NCBI GenBank assembly: GCA_902513935.1
Contig: CABXOR010000015.1
Coordinates: forward strand, 1 to 33,601
Direction: 5' to 3'
Origin: an uncultured SAR324 cluster bacterium
GTDB lineage: Bacteria > SAR324 > NAC60-12
Length of the DNA: 33,601 bases
Shown: positions 18,027-25,171 of the stretch, piece after piece
How positions within the stretch are numbered: the stretch's first letter is position 1
How the letters are laid out: the number at the start of each line of letters is the position of its first letter
Notes under the pieces: model-generated
What the model was told of the DNA's origin: nothing
Seen by the model: only the letters and a program-made list of their open reading frames with translations
Databases searched by the model: none
Translations under genes and position numbers: made by a program

Positions 18027-18497
18027 TTACTGTTTCAGTTGATCAATCAATTTATCCATTTTGTCCGGAGTTACCTGCTCATGATAGTCCTCATTTACAA
18101 TGATCGCAGGTGCAAAACTGCACGCACCAAGGCACTCCATTTCTTCAATACTGAATTCACCATCAGTTGTCGTATGTCCTGCGTGAATGTTAAGTTTATT
18201 TTCTGTGTGTTCCAATAACTCTGTTCCTCCAACGAGACAACATGGTACACAGGTGCAAACCTGTAAATGGAATTTCCCGGGGCGTTTCAAACGAAACATA
18301 GTGTAAAAGGTAACCACACCTTCAACATGAGTAAGCGGCACTTCACAAATATCGGCGACGTGCTGCATCCACTCTTCTGTCAACCATCCCTCATTTTCTT
18401 GCTGAGCCAAAAGTAAAATTGGAATCAGTGCATTTTGCTTGATGGGATAACGACTCAACAGATTGCCAACTTGAGTCAGAATGTCCTTGGAAAACAA
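18027..18497 (-). CDS. nuoE: NADH:quinone oxidoreductase subunit E (2Fe-2S N1a), TTG start
   Basis: Thioredoxin-like 2Fe-2S subunit of the NADH module. Ligands fit C-x4-C...C-x3-C: Cys81 and 86 (QVCTCVPCCLVGG) and Cys122 and 126 (ECLGACSFAP). The open frame goes back to a TTG at 18554, but I place the start at TTG 18497. That codon has a strong AAGAGG ribosome binding site seven bases upstream. The protein then begins FSKDILTQVGNLLSRYP, where the family alignment normally starts, giving 156 residues. No ATG is available at a sensible place. It is the first gene of the long minus-strand block, so a TTG start may set a low translation rate. Confidence 0.93.
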   Translation of the reverse strand: MFSKDILTQVGNLLSRYPIKQNALIPILLLAQQENEGWLTEEWMQHVADICEVPLTHVEGVVTFYTMFRLKRPGKFHLQVCTCVPCCLVGGTELLEHTENKLNIHAGHTTTDGEFSIEEMECLGACSFAPAIIVNEDYHEQVTPDKMDKLIDQLKQ

Positions 18498-18602
18498 ATT
18501 AAAACCTCTTTTTTCGATGAACTGTCTAAATAATACGAGTCTTAGTTCTATCAAATACTACCAAAAAATCAATAAAATTCGTTTATCCAAGGTGTTTTTT
18601 AT

Positions 18603-18616
18603 ACAAAATGTTTTGT
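18603..18616. promoter_or_regulatory. Inverted repeat, possible operator (copy 1)
   Basis: ACAAAA-TG-TTTTGT, perfect 6-base arms. It lies about 105 bases in front of the nuoE start and downstream of a minus-strand TATAAT, so a bound protein could block the nuo transcript. The related copy at 18780-18794 shares the core ACA.AATGTTT.GT. The regulator is unknown. Confidence 0.35.
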
Positions 18617-18779
18617 GCTTCCTGTGTGTATCATTAATTTTTTCTTTTTAAAACCAACTATTATTTGTATTATATTCTTAATGTTGACCCTTTATTTATA
18701 GTCGGATGTCATTTAATCACTTTTAATCGTCATAATTGACAACTCTTTTTATTACAAGGTATTATTATTTAATATTTTT

Positions 18780-18794
18780 ACACAATGTTTGTGT
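18780..18794. promoter_or_regulatory. Inverted repeat, possible operator (copy 2)
   Basis: ACACAA-TGT-TTGTGT, perfect 6-base arms, ending six bases before the ilvB -35 box. The place is suited to an activator contacting RNA polymerase or to a repressor. Related in sequence to 18603-18616. Confidence 0.38.
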
Positions 18795-18800
18795 TTTTAC

Positions 18801-18829
18801 TTGAGGTGGTACTAAAATAGTGGTATATT
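18801..18829 (+). promoter_or_regulatory. Sigma70-type promoter of ilvB
   Basis: TTGAGG (18801-18806), 17-base spacer, TATATT (18824-18829). Transcription would start near 18836 and give a leader of about 29 bases before the ilvB ATG. Spacing is ideal and each box has one or two mismatches. Confidence 0.6.
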
Positions 18830-18864
18830 TTAGGTTAAACTATACATTTTTCTAAACTAAGAAC

Positions 18865-20586
18865 ATGAAAAAACGCTTGAACGGGTCTCAAATTTTAGTG
18901 GAAGTCCTGAAAAAACAAGGAGTTGAGTATATTTTCGGATATCCCGGTGGTGCTTGTATGCCGATTTTTGATGCACTTGTAGATGCTCCGGAACTAAAAA
19001 TAATTTTAGTACGTCACGAACAAGGGGCAACACACATGGCGGATGGTTATGCGAAAGCTACTGGAAAAACCGGAGTGGTTTTGGTGACTTCCGGACCCGG
19101 GGCGACTAACACCGTCACTGGGATACTCACTGCTCATATGGATTCAGTACCTCTTGTGGTTCTAACAGGACAAACCATCACGCCCAATTTGGGTAAAGAT
19201 GCTTTTCAGGAGGCCGATGTGTTTGGTGTGACAATGCCTGTAGTCAAACACAGTTATCTGGTAAGGGATGTAAAAGACTTGTCAAGAATTGTTAACGAAG
19301 CATTCCATCTTGCCTCAACAGGTCGTCCTGGGCCCGTTCTGGTAGATTTGCCTAAAGATGTGGTTTCGGAAGAATGGGCAGAGGATTTTTCGGCAGAAAT
19401 GGATTTGCCGGGATATGCAGTACCAACAAGTGGGAACTCCAGTAGTATAAAAAAAATATCTGGGCTGCTGGCAAAATCAAAACGCCCCCTGCTTTATGTT
19501 GGAGCCGGTGCTGTAATTTCTAATGCGGGAAAACAAGTAAAAAAACTGGCAGACAAACTTCGGGCTCCTGTTACCACAACTCTGCTTGGAAAAGGGAGTA
19601 TTTCTGAAATGCACCAGCTTTCAGTTGGAATGCTGGGTATGCATGGAACAGCTTATGCCAACAAGGCAGTTATCGAGTGTGATCTGATTATGGCAATCGG
19701 CGCACGCTGGGATGATCGCATTACGGGCAAAGTTAGTGAATTTTGTCCAAATGCCACAAAAATACATATAGACATTGATCCTGCTGAATTTGGAAAGATC
19801 ATTCAGCCGGACATCAGCGTAAATGGAGATGCAGCTTTGGTTCTGGATGAATTGATCCCTCTAGTAAAGCCACTGGACACCAAAGAGTGGCTGAAGAAAA
19901 TTGAGAACTGGAAAAAGAAACACCCCTTAAAATATCCAAAGCGTGGAGGTTTGCGCGCACAACATGTTTTAGCTGAACTGGACCGTTTAACCGGATCCAA
20001 TGCTATTATTGCAACGGATGTCGGGCAACACCAGATGTGGGCTGCCCAATTCTGCAGATCAACCCGCGAACGCCAATGGCTGTCCAGCGGAGGAGCTGGA
20101 ACCATGGGATACGGATTCCCCGCAGCTATTGGGGCGCAACTTGGAAACCCAGAAGATCTTGTAGTTGCTGTTGTGGGTGACGGCGGTTTCCAAATGACTA
20201 TGTCGGAGCTGGCAACGGCTGCAATTAACAAGTTGCCGCTCAAAATTTTGATTATCAACAACAACTATCTGGGCATGGTTCGGCAATGGCAACAGCTGTT
20301 TTTTGATAACCGTGAAAGCGGTGTGGATATGGAAGGTAATCCGGATTTTGTCAAAATTGGAGAAGCATACGGAATCAAGGGTTTTCATCTGAGGCGTGCA
20401 GGTGATGTGACCAAAGTGTTAAAAAAAGCTCTGGCCTACAACGATGGTCCCTGCATTATTGAAGCAGAAGTTGTCAAAGCTGATAATGTTTTCCCAATGA
20501 TTCCTGCAGGAGCAGCAGTCAGCGAAATGTTAATTGATGAACCTCCGACAAGCAAGAAACTTAAAAAGCCCGTTGGCAGTACTTGA
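18865..20586 (+). CDS. ilvB: Acetolactate synthase large subunit
   Basis: ThDP/FAD enzyme condensing pyruvate (or pyruvate with 2-oxobutyrate) in valine, leucine and isoleucine synthesis. 573 residues is normal. The catalytic Glu lies in VRHEQGATHMADGYAKA near residue 52. The ThDP-Mg motif GDGGFQMTMSELATA is near 431-445 and ends at INNNYLGMVRQWQ. The central FAD domain (about 190-340) is present. The start ATG has only a weak ribosome binding site. ilvN follows after 104 bases, while ilvC is not in the window. Confidence 0.97.
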   Translation: MKKRLNGSQILVEVLKKQGVEYIFGYPGGACMPIFDALVDAPELKIILVRHEQGATHMADGYAKATGKTGVVLVTSGPGATNTVTGILTAHMDSVPLVVLTGQTITPNLGKDAFQEADVFGVTMPVVKHSYLVRDVKDLSRIVNEAFHLASTGRPGPVLVDLPKDVVSEEWAEDFSAEMDLPGYAVPTSGNSSSIKKISGLLAKSKRPLLYVGAGAVISNAGKQVKKLADKLRAPVTTTLLGKGSISEMHQLSVGMLGMHGTAYANKAVIECDLIMAIGARWDDRITGKVSEFCPNATKIHIDIDPAEFGKIIQPDISVNGDAALVLDELIPLVKPLDTKEWLKKIENWKKKHPLKYPKRGGLRAQHVLAELDRLTGSNAIIATDVGQHQMWAAQFCRSTRERQWLSSGGAGTMGYGFPAAIGAQLGNPEDLVVAVVGDGGFQMTMSELATAAINKLPLKILIINNNYLGMVRQWQQLFFDNRESGVDMEGNPDFVKIGEAYGIKGFHLRRAGDVTKVLKKALAYNDGPCIIEAEVVKADNVFPMIPAGAAVSEMLIDEPPTSKKLKKPVGST

Positions 20587-20690
20587 TCTCTGAAATAGAG
20601 GAAAATAAACTTTCATTACCGTTTAATTTTTATACTTTTAATCGATGCCCTGCTGAATAGTCGATCATAATTAATCACAATCAGGCTTTT

Positions 20691-21182
20691 ATGGAAGAAA
20701 AATTTGCAATCAGTATTTATGTTTGTAACAAGCCCGGAGTTCTTGTCAGGCTTGCTCAAACATTTGCGCGTCGTGGCTACAACGTGGATTCACTGGTCGT
20801 TTCACCGGCACACAATACCAACTTTTCAAGAATTACAGTAGTAGTACAGGGTGTACCAAGCTCATACGACCAAATACTGCGGCAACTGAATAAATTAGTT
20901 GATGTTGTTCACGCCGCCAGTCACCCTTCTACGGATATTGTGGATCGGGAGATGGCATTATTTAAAGTAAGGGTAAAGCCTGATCAGCGTGCAGAAATTT
21001 TCCAGATTGTAGAAGTGTTTCGTGCAAAAACAGTAGACATTACGGATCAGTCTCTTGTGATTGAAACGACCGGCGATTCCTTAAAAATTGATGCCCTTGA
21101 AAAACTACTGGAGCCAATGGGGCTTGTGGAAATGGTACGTTCCGGGAAGTTGATAATGAAAAGGGGACTTGAGGAAACCTGA
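20691..21182 (+). CDS. ilvN: Acetolactate synthase regulatory subunit
   Basis: 163 residues, normal for IlvN/IlvH. The N-terminal ACT domain (about 4-76) begins FAISIYVCNKPGVLVRLAQT and contains the RRGYNVDSLVVSP signature. The C-terminal ACT-like half (about 85-160) carries the VKVRVK-type strand and ends MVRSGKLIMKRG. It binds valine for feedback inhibition and stimulates IlvB. It is convergent with oxyR, 41 bases away, and I see no clear terminator hairpin between them. Confidence 0.96.
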   Translation: MEEKFAISIYVCNKPGVLVRLAQTFARRGYNVDSLVVSPAHNTNFSRITVVVQGVPSSYDQILRQLNKLVDVVHAASHPSTDIVDREMALFKVRVKPDQRAEIFQIVEVFRAKTVDITDQSLVIETTGDSLKIDALEKLLEPMGLVEMVRSGKLIMKRGLEET

Positions 21183-21223
21183 GAACCACCCTGCCCTTTC
21201 CCGTAGATATATTTGGTGAAGTT

Positions 21224-22168
21224 CTATCTGTTCAAATTTACTGGAAGAACTTCTACAGTTTCTTCCAGTAAAAATTCTTTTTGAATGATACTTTGAACCG
21301 AAGCAGCTAATTTTTGAAAACACACTTTTCTATTGGAAGTTTTCCGAAATAATAATCCAACTCTTCTGGCAGGCGCAGGGTTTTTAAACGGAATATATTT
21401 GATAGAAGCATTTTGAATTAGATTATTATAATCAATTGCAGTTTGTGGAATCAGGGTAATTCCAATACCAGTAGATACCATATGTCTGATTGTTTCCAGA
21501 CTTGTACCCTGGAAATCTTTTCTTTCTTTGGTCATGGCTTGTGAACAAACATCCATAACCTGCCCCCTCAAGCAATGACCTTCTTCCAGTAATAATAGAG
21601 TTTCATCCTGCAAATCCTCTATCTTGATAGATAATTTAGCTGCAAATGGGTGCAGATTGTTAGCAGCAACATAAAATGGTTCTGTGTATAGAATGATCTC
21701 TTCAAGTCCTTTCATTTCTAGAGGAACTGCTAAGATTCCTGCATCCAATGTCCCTTCACTCAGTTTATTCAACATAACTTCTGTTTGAACTTCCTTTAAG
21801 ATAATTTCCAGTTGAGGATAGGCTTGATTTATAGGTTGCACAATCAAGGGCAAAAGATAAGGTGCTATTGTTGGAATTAGACCAACATTGAGTGTACCGC
21901 TCATTGGATCTGTATAGGTTGAAACCATATTTTCAATGGAAGCCGCATCAGCCAAAATTCTCCGTGAAATTTTTACTATTTCTTCTCCAATGGGTGTCAA
22001 AAAGACATTTCTGGTGGTTCGTTCTACCAGTTGAGCGCCAATGTGGTCTTCTAATTTTTTGAGTTGTCCGCTCAAAGTGGGTTGACTCACAAAACATTTT
22101 TCTGCAGCTTTTCGAAAATGTTTATGTTCTCCAACAGCTGCAAGATATTCCAAATCTCTCAAATTCAT
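21224..22168 (-). CDS. oxyR: OxyR-type peroxide-sensing LysR regulator
   Basis: 314 residues. N-terminal winged helix-turn-helix at 1-60 (MNLRDLEYLAAVGEHKHFRK, then SQPTLSGQLKKLE). The effector domain holds the two redox cysteines at exactly the E. coli positions, Cys199 (EEGHCLRGQ) and Cys208 (VMDVCSQ), spaced C-x8-C. GLIPTIAPYLLP and TSLETIRHMVSTGIGITLIP are further OxyR marks. I chose ATG 22168, which has an AGGAG six bases upstream; a GTG two codons earlier overlaps that site. It is divergent from rubrerythrin with an OxyR box 35-71 bases before its own start, so it probably represses itself and activates rubrerythrin on peroxide. Confidence 0.94.
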   Translation of the reverse strand: MNLRDLEYLAAVGEHKHFRKAAEKCFVSQPTLSGQLKKLEDHIGAQLVERTTRNVFLTPIGEEIVKISRRILADAASIENMVSTYTDPMSGTLNVGLIPTIAPYLLPLIVQPINQAYPQLEIILKEVQTEVMLNKLSEGTLDAGILAVPLEMKGLEEIILYTEPFYVAANNLHPFAAKLSIKIEDLQDETLLLLEEGHCLRGQVMDVCSQAMTKERKDFQGTSLETIRHMVSTGIGITLIPQTAIDYNNLIQNASIKYIPFKNPAPARRVGLLFRKTSNRKVCFQKLAASVQSIIQKEFLLEETVEVLPVNLNR

Positions 22169-22202
22169 AATCACTCCTCAAACAATGGGTTAATCCATAT
22201 TA

Positions 22203-22239
22203 ATAGATATTACCTATAAGTATAATAAAAATAAACGAT
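22203..22239. promoter_or_regulatory. OxyR binding site
   Basis: Four tetramers at the 11-base spacing of the E. coli OxyR consensus: ATAG (22203), CTAT (22214), ATAA (22225), CGAT (22236), each separated by 7 bases. The left half fits ATAGntnnnanCTAT at every fixed position; the right half has one mismatch in each tetramer. The site ends directly at the -35 box of the rubrerythrin promoter, the position used for OxyR activation. Confidence 0.82.
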
Positions 22240-22268
22240 TAGACAAATCAATTTAATAATTTTATAAT
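22240..22268 (+). promoter_or_regulatory. Sigma70-type promoter of the rubrerythrin gene
   Basis: TAGACA (22240-22245), spacer of exactly 17, TATAAT (22263-22268). Start of transcription near 22275 gives a leader of about 70 bases. The upstream edge touches the OxyR box. Confidence 0.75.
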
Positions 22269-22344
22269 TACACCGAGTTCATTCAGGACTCAGGGGGAGT
22301 TGATAAACAAACCTATGATTTCAATCTACAAAAAGGACTAGAAT

Positions 22345-22764
22345 ATGAGTAATTTGAATGGTACAAAAACTCACGGAAACCTCAAAGATGCATTTGCAGG
22401 AGAATCTCAAGCAAATAGACGCTATCTTTATTTTGCAAAAGTCGCTGACATTGAGGGTTATCCTGAAATAGCAAGTAATTTTCGTGAAACCGCAGAAGGA
22501 GAAACTGGGCACGCTCACGGGCATCTGGATTATTTGAAAGAAGTTGGTGATCCTGCAACAGGTCTACCTATTGGAGATACGCTGGATAATTTAAAAGCCG
22601 CGGTAGCCGGTGAAACTCATGAATACACTGATATGTATCCAGGCATGGCCAAAACCGCTCGAGAAGAAAATTTTGCAGAAATTGCCGATTGGTTTGAAAC
22701 ATTGGCAAAAGCAGAAAAATCTCATGCCGGTCGATTTCAACAAATGGCAGACAGCGTTACCTGA
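22345..22764 (+). CDS. Rubrerythrin without rubredoxin domain
   Basis: Di-iron four-helix protein, likely a cytoplasmic hydrogen peroxide reductase. In 139 residues all expected diiron ligands are visible: Glu20, Glu53 and His56 ([10 protein letters not shown]), Glu90 and Glu93 (GETHEY), Glu124 and His127 (AEKSHAGRF). The C-terminal rubredoxin-like C-x2-C pair of classical rubrerythrin is missing, so electrons must come from another protein. AAGGA stands seven bases before ATG. It lies under an OxyR-box promoter and is followed by a terminator and then a Fe-S oxidoreductase that could be its electron donor. Confidence 0.93.
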   Translation: MSNLNGTKTHGNLKDAFAGESQANRRYLYFAKVADIEGYPEIASNFRETAEGETGHAHGHLDYLKEVGDPATGLPIGDTLDNLKAAVAGETHEYTDMYPGMAKTAREENFAEIADWFETLAKAEKSHAGRFQQMADSVT

Positions 22765-22774
22765 TTAAACCTTA

Positions 22775-22820
22775 AAACGCCTCGAATCGAATATCTTTGA
22801 GGCGTTTACTTCTTTTTTCT
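22775..22820 (+). terminator. Rho-independent terminator or attenuator after rubrerythrin
   Basis: AAACGCCTC (22775-22783) pairs with GAGGCGTTT (22799-22807). The stem can extend inwards by three more pairs (one G-U). It is followed by ACTTCTTTTTTCT. It stands 10 bases after the rubrerythrin stop and just before the Fe-S gene, so rubrerythrin should be made in excess over the genes behind it. Confidence 0.82.
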
Positions 22821-22842
22821 AGAGAATCACCCATTAAAACTC

Positions 22843-24183
22843 GTGGAAGAAAATCAATCTAGAATATCTTATTTGCCAACAGACGGTTTAACTTATGATC
22901 CCAGTGATTCAATGTATTGGGATAAGACTGCGCTGGATAAAGAAATTGAAAGGACATTTGAAATTTGCCATGGCTGCAGAATGTGTTTTAAGTATTGTGA
23001 CTCCTTTCCTACGCTTTTTAATTTTCTGGATAAACAATATGAAGGTGAGGTGAAAAAGATTAAACCACAGGAAACACAACAGATCGTGGATGCATGTTTC
23101 CAGTGCAAATTGTGTGAAGTTCAGTGTCCTTATTCTGTTCGAGATGGACACCAGTTTAAACTCGATTTTCCCAAACTGGTTCATCGTCATAAGGCAGTCC
23201 ACTCCATAGATAAATCCAGGAGTTTGCGTGATAAAATTTTAGGAAACCCAGAAATATCTGCCGGGATGGCCCGTTTGAGTTTCGGAATTGCAAATGTAAT
23301 GAACCGGGTCGGCGCCATTCGATGGTTTATGGAAAAATTACTCGGCATTCATCGAGAAAAATTACTGCCTGATTTTAGTTTTTCGACATTTGAAAAATGG
23401 GCAAATAAAAAGGGACTGATTCGTAAAAATAACGAAGCTGAAACCGTTTTATTTCAAACATGTTATGTTCAGCACAATGAACCGCAAATTGGGAAAGATA
23501 CGATAGAAGTACTGGAAAAAAGCAAGGTAGACTGTGCTTGTGTAAAAGGGTTGAAGTGCTGCGGGATGCCGGTATGGGAGCAGGGAGATTTGAAAACATT
23601 ACGTGCCAATGCAAAACACAATCTGGATATTCTTATGCCGTTTGTGGAACAGGGCAGCAGGGTCCTCGCGATCAACCCAACCTGTGCAATGATGATGAGA
23701 CGAGAGTATCCGGAACTCCTGGAAGGAGAGGATCGTGAAAGAGCCAAAAAATTATCAGGGGCAATAAACGATCCTTCAGAATTTTTATGGAACATTCGCA
23801 ATGAAGACAGGTTTAACACGGACATGAATAATATACTAACAGAAGCCATTAGCTATCATGCTCCTTGCCATTTAAGGGCTCAAGGAATTGGCTTTAAGGG
23901 ACGTGATTTAATTAAAAAAATGACGGGTTCAAAAATGAAAACTGTCATGGAATGTTGTGGACATGATGGGACTTATGCCATGAAAGTTGAGAGCTTTGAG
24001 GCTTCCAAACGAATTGGTCAAAAATCATTTGATGGAATGAAAACCGAAGAAACTGAAGTATGGGTTACCGACTGTCCCCTGGCGGCACTACAGTTTAAAC
24101 AACATGCAGGAGTGAAACCCAAACACCCTATGTCCATCCTTGCAGAGGCTTATCGTTCTGTTGATACAGATAATAAATTATAA
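22843..24183 (+). CDS. GlpC/HdrD-like Fe-S oxidoreductase (two 4Fe-4S, two CCG domains)
   Basis: 446 residues from a GTG start with a weak ribosome binding site. N-terminal ferredoxin pair: Cys42, 45, 48, 52 (CHGCRMCFKYC) and Cys85, 88, 91, 95 (CFQCKLCEVQCP). Then two cysteine-rich CCG-type domains: FQTCYVQHNEP...KCCGMPVW, and YHAPCHLRAQG...MECCGHDGTY with a final TDCP. This is the layout of GlpC and of the HdrD/HdrB heterodisulfide reductase family. No flavin domain is seen, so it is probably an electron carrier or disulfide-type reductase. Behind rubrerythrin and before a DUF3501 gene it is a good candidate reductant for the rubredoxin-less rubrerythrin; this is inference. Confidence 0.88.
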   Translation: MEENQSRISYLPTDGLTYDPSDSMYWDKTALDKEIERTFEICHGCRMCFKYCDSFPTLFNFLDKQYEGEVKKIKPQETQQIVDACFQCKLCEVQCPYSVRDGHQFKLDFPKLVHRHKAVHSIDKSRSLRDKILGNPEISAGMARLSFGIANVMNRVGAIRWFMEKLLGIHREKLLPDFSFSTFEKWANKKGLIRKNNEAETVLFQTCYVQHNEPQIGKDTIEVLEKSKVDCACVKGLKCCGMPVWEQGDLKTLRANAKHNLDILMPFVEQGSRVLAINPTCAMMMRREYPELLEGEDRERAKKLSGAINDPSEFLWNIRNEDRFNTDMNNILTEAISYHAPCHLRAQGIGFKGRDLIKKMTGSKMKTVMECCGHDGTYAMKVESFEASKRIGQKSFDGMKTEETEVWVTDCPLAALQFKQHAGVKPKHPMSILAEAYRSVDTDNKL

Positions 24184-24229
24184 TATTTTCTACCAATTAA
24201 CCATTCCTCACAATTAAAGGAGAGTCGGA

Positions 24230-24778
24230 ATGCAGTATGTCAGCCGGAAAGAAATTCTGGACTATGTAACTTACGAAGATCAGCGAAGTGAAATTCGTGA
24301 AAACATAATAAAAATAAAGGAAGTCCGCAGAATTAATGTTGGAGGTGTTTTGTCATTCCTGTTTGAAAATAAAGATACTGTTCGTTACCAAATTCAGGAA
24401 ATGATGCGGGTGGAACGTATTGTAAAAGAGGCAGATATCCAGCATGAAATAAAAACCTACAATGAAATTCTTGGTGAGTCCGGGGAGTTGGGATGTACGC
24501 TGTTGATAGAAATTGATGATCCTGCGGAAAGAGATGACAAACTGAGCAAGTGGATTGATTTGCCAATGCATCTTTATCTAAAATTAGAAGATGAAACCCG
24601 TATAAGGGCAATTTTTGACAAGAGACAAATTGGAGATGGTCGATTGTCTTCTGTTCAATACATTAAGTTCAATACGAAGGGTAAAGTACCTGCAGCAATT
24701 GGTTCAGATCATCCTTTATTTAAAGAGGAAACATCTCTCACATCTGAACAAAGAAAGGCACTTTCAGACGATTTTTAA
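24230..24778 (+). CDS. DUF3501-family protein
   Basis: 182 residues, no signal peptide or membrane segment, one cysteine. It starts YVSRKEILDYVTYEDQRSEI, and contains GGVLSFLFENKDTVRYQIQEMMR (roughly 38-60) and a TYNEILGESGELGCTLLIEI stretch. This is the form of DUF3501, a family that I know to occur beside rubrerythrin and GlpC-like Fe-S genes. Its function is unknown. It follows the Fe-S gene by 46 bases with a GGAGAG ribosome binding site. The nearest gene downstream is convergent. Confidence 0.82.
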   Translation: MQYVSRKEILDYVTYEDQRSEIRENIIKIKEVRRINVGGVLSFLFENKDTVRYQIQEMMRVERIVKEADIQHEIKTYNEILGESGELGCTLLIEIDDPAERDDKLSKWIDLPMHLYLKLEDETRIRAIFDKRQIGDGRLSSVQYIKFNTKGKVPAAIGSDHPLFKEETSLTSEQRKALSDDF

Positions 24779-24850
24779 CTGGACGGATGATATTCTTAGC
24801 ATCAAAGTTGGTTAATGTCTGAAAGCGGGGGAGAGACGACTTAAAGAGTT

Positions 24851-25084
24851 TCACATGTAATGCGAAACAAGGTATTTACGAATGTCTTTTGCTTCTTTCA
24901 TAGGACCCTCCGCATTTACCAGGCAGGGTACTGTAATATCCCCTGTCAGATCAACCAGTTCTTGCGCATAGTCCGGATTCAGGCGGATATCCTTAAAGGT
25001 GAATTTTTCCTGTATTTTCAGTCTGGAAATCGTATTCAGTACAATCTGCGAATATTCGCAGTCTTTGTAGAAATATAGTTCCAT
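24851..25084 (-). CDS. Glutaredoxin-like protein with CxxS active site
   Basis: 77 residues from ATG 25084 (81 from an ATG four codons earlier). The thioredoxin-fold order is clear: strand MELYFYKDCEYS with the nucleophile Cys9 in a C-E-Y-S motif, a strand-helix unit with FKDIRLNPDY, then the cis-Pro loop ITVPCLV and a final helix. The CxxS form is monothiol-like; a second Cys follows the cis-Pro. It lies downstream of the Sec-peroxiredoxin gene in the same direction, beyond a hairpin-T9 signal. It may recycle the oxidised selenocysteine with glutathione. Confidence 0.78.
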   Translation of the reverse strand: MELYFYKDCEYSQIVLNTISRLKIQEKFTFKDIRLNPDYAQELVDLTGDITVPCLVNAEGPMKEAKDIRKYLVSHYM

Positions 25085-25112
25085 TCTTGAGTGCATCTAT
25101 TTTATTATTCCC

Positions 25113-25139
25113 AAAAAAAAACGGTCCCAACATAGACCG
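25113..25139 (-). terminator. Terminator/attenuator between Sec-peroxiredoxin and glutaredoxin genes
   Basis: On the minus strand CGGTC, 8-base loop, GACCG, then nine T. It lies 32 bases after the peroxiredoxin stop and ends 17-29 bases before the glutaredoxin start. Glutaredoxin would thus be expressed by read-through at a lower level or from a promoter hidden here. Confidence 0.72.
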
Positions 25140-25171
25140 CCTGTATGATTTTAATAAATATTTCCAGCTGC

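Larger units (their letters stand above)
18498..18864. other. Divergent control region between nuoE and ilvB
   Basis: About 370 bases of very AT-rich sequence with no supported gene. It holds a good plus-strand promoter for ilvB (listed separately) and two similar short inverted repeats. A minus-strand TATAAT lies at 18674-18669 and could be the -10 of the nuoE block, although no good -35 stands 16-18 bases before it. No leader peptide rich in branched-chain codons and no attenuator hairpin is seen in front of ilvB; the leader would be only about 30 bases. Confidence 0.6.

Noticed and set aside
18837..18864. Leader-peptide attenuator before ilvB
   Set aside because: The predicted leader is about 29 bases, too short for a leader peptide and alternative hairpins.
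24779..24850. Bidirectional terminator between DUF3501 and glutaredoxin genes
   Set aside because: No stable stem with a T-run could be found by eye in this 72-base convergent gap.
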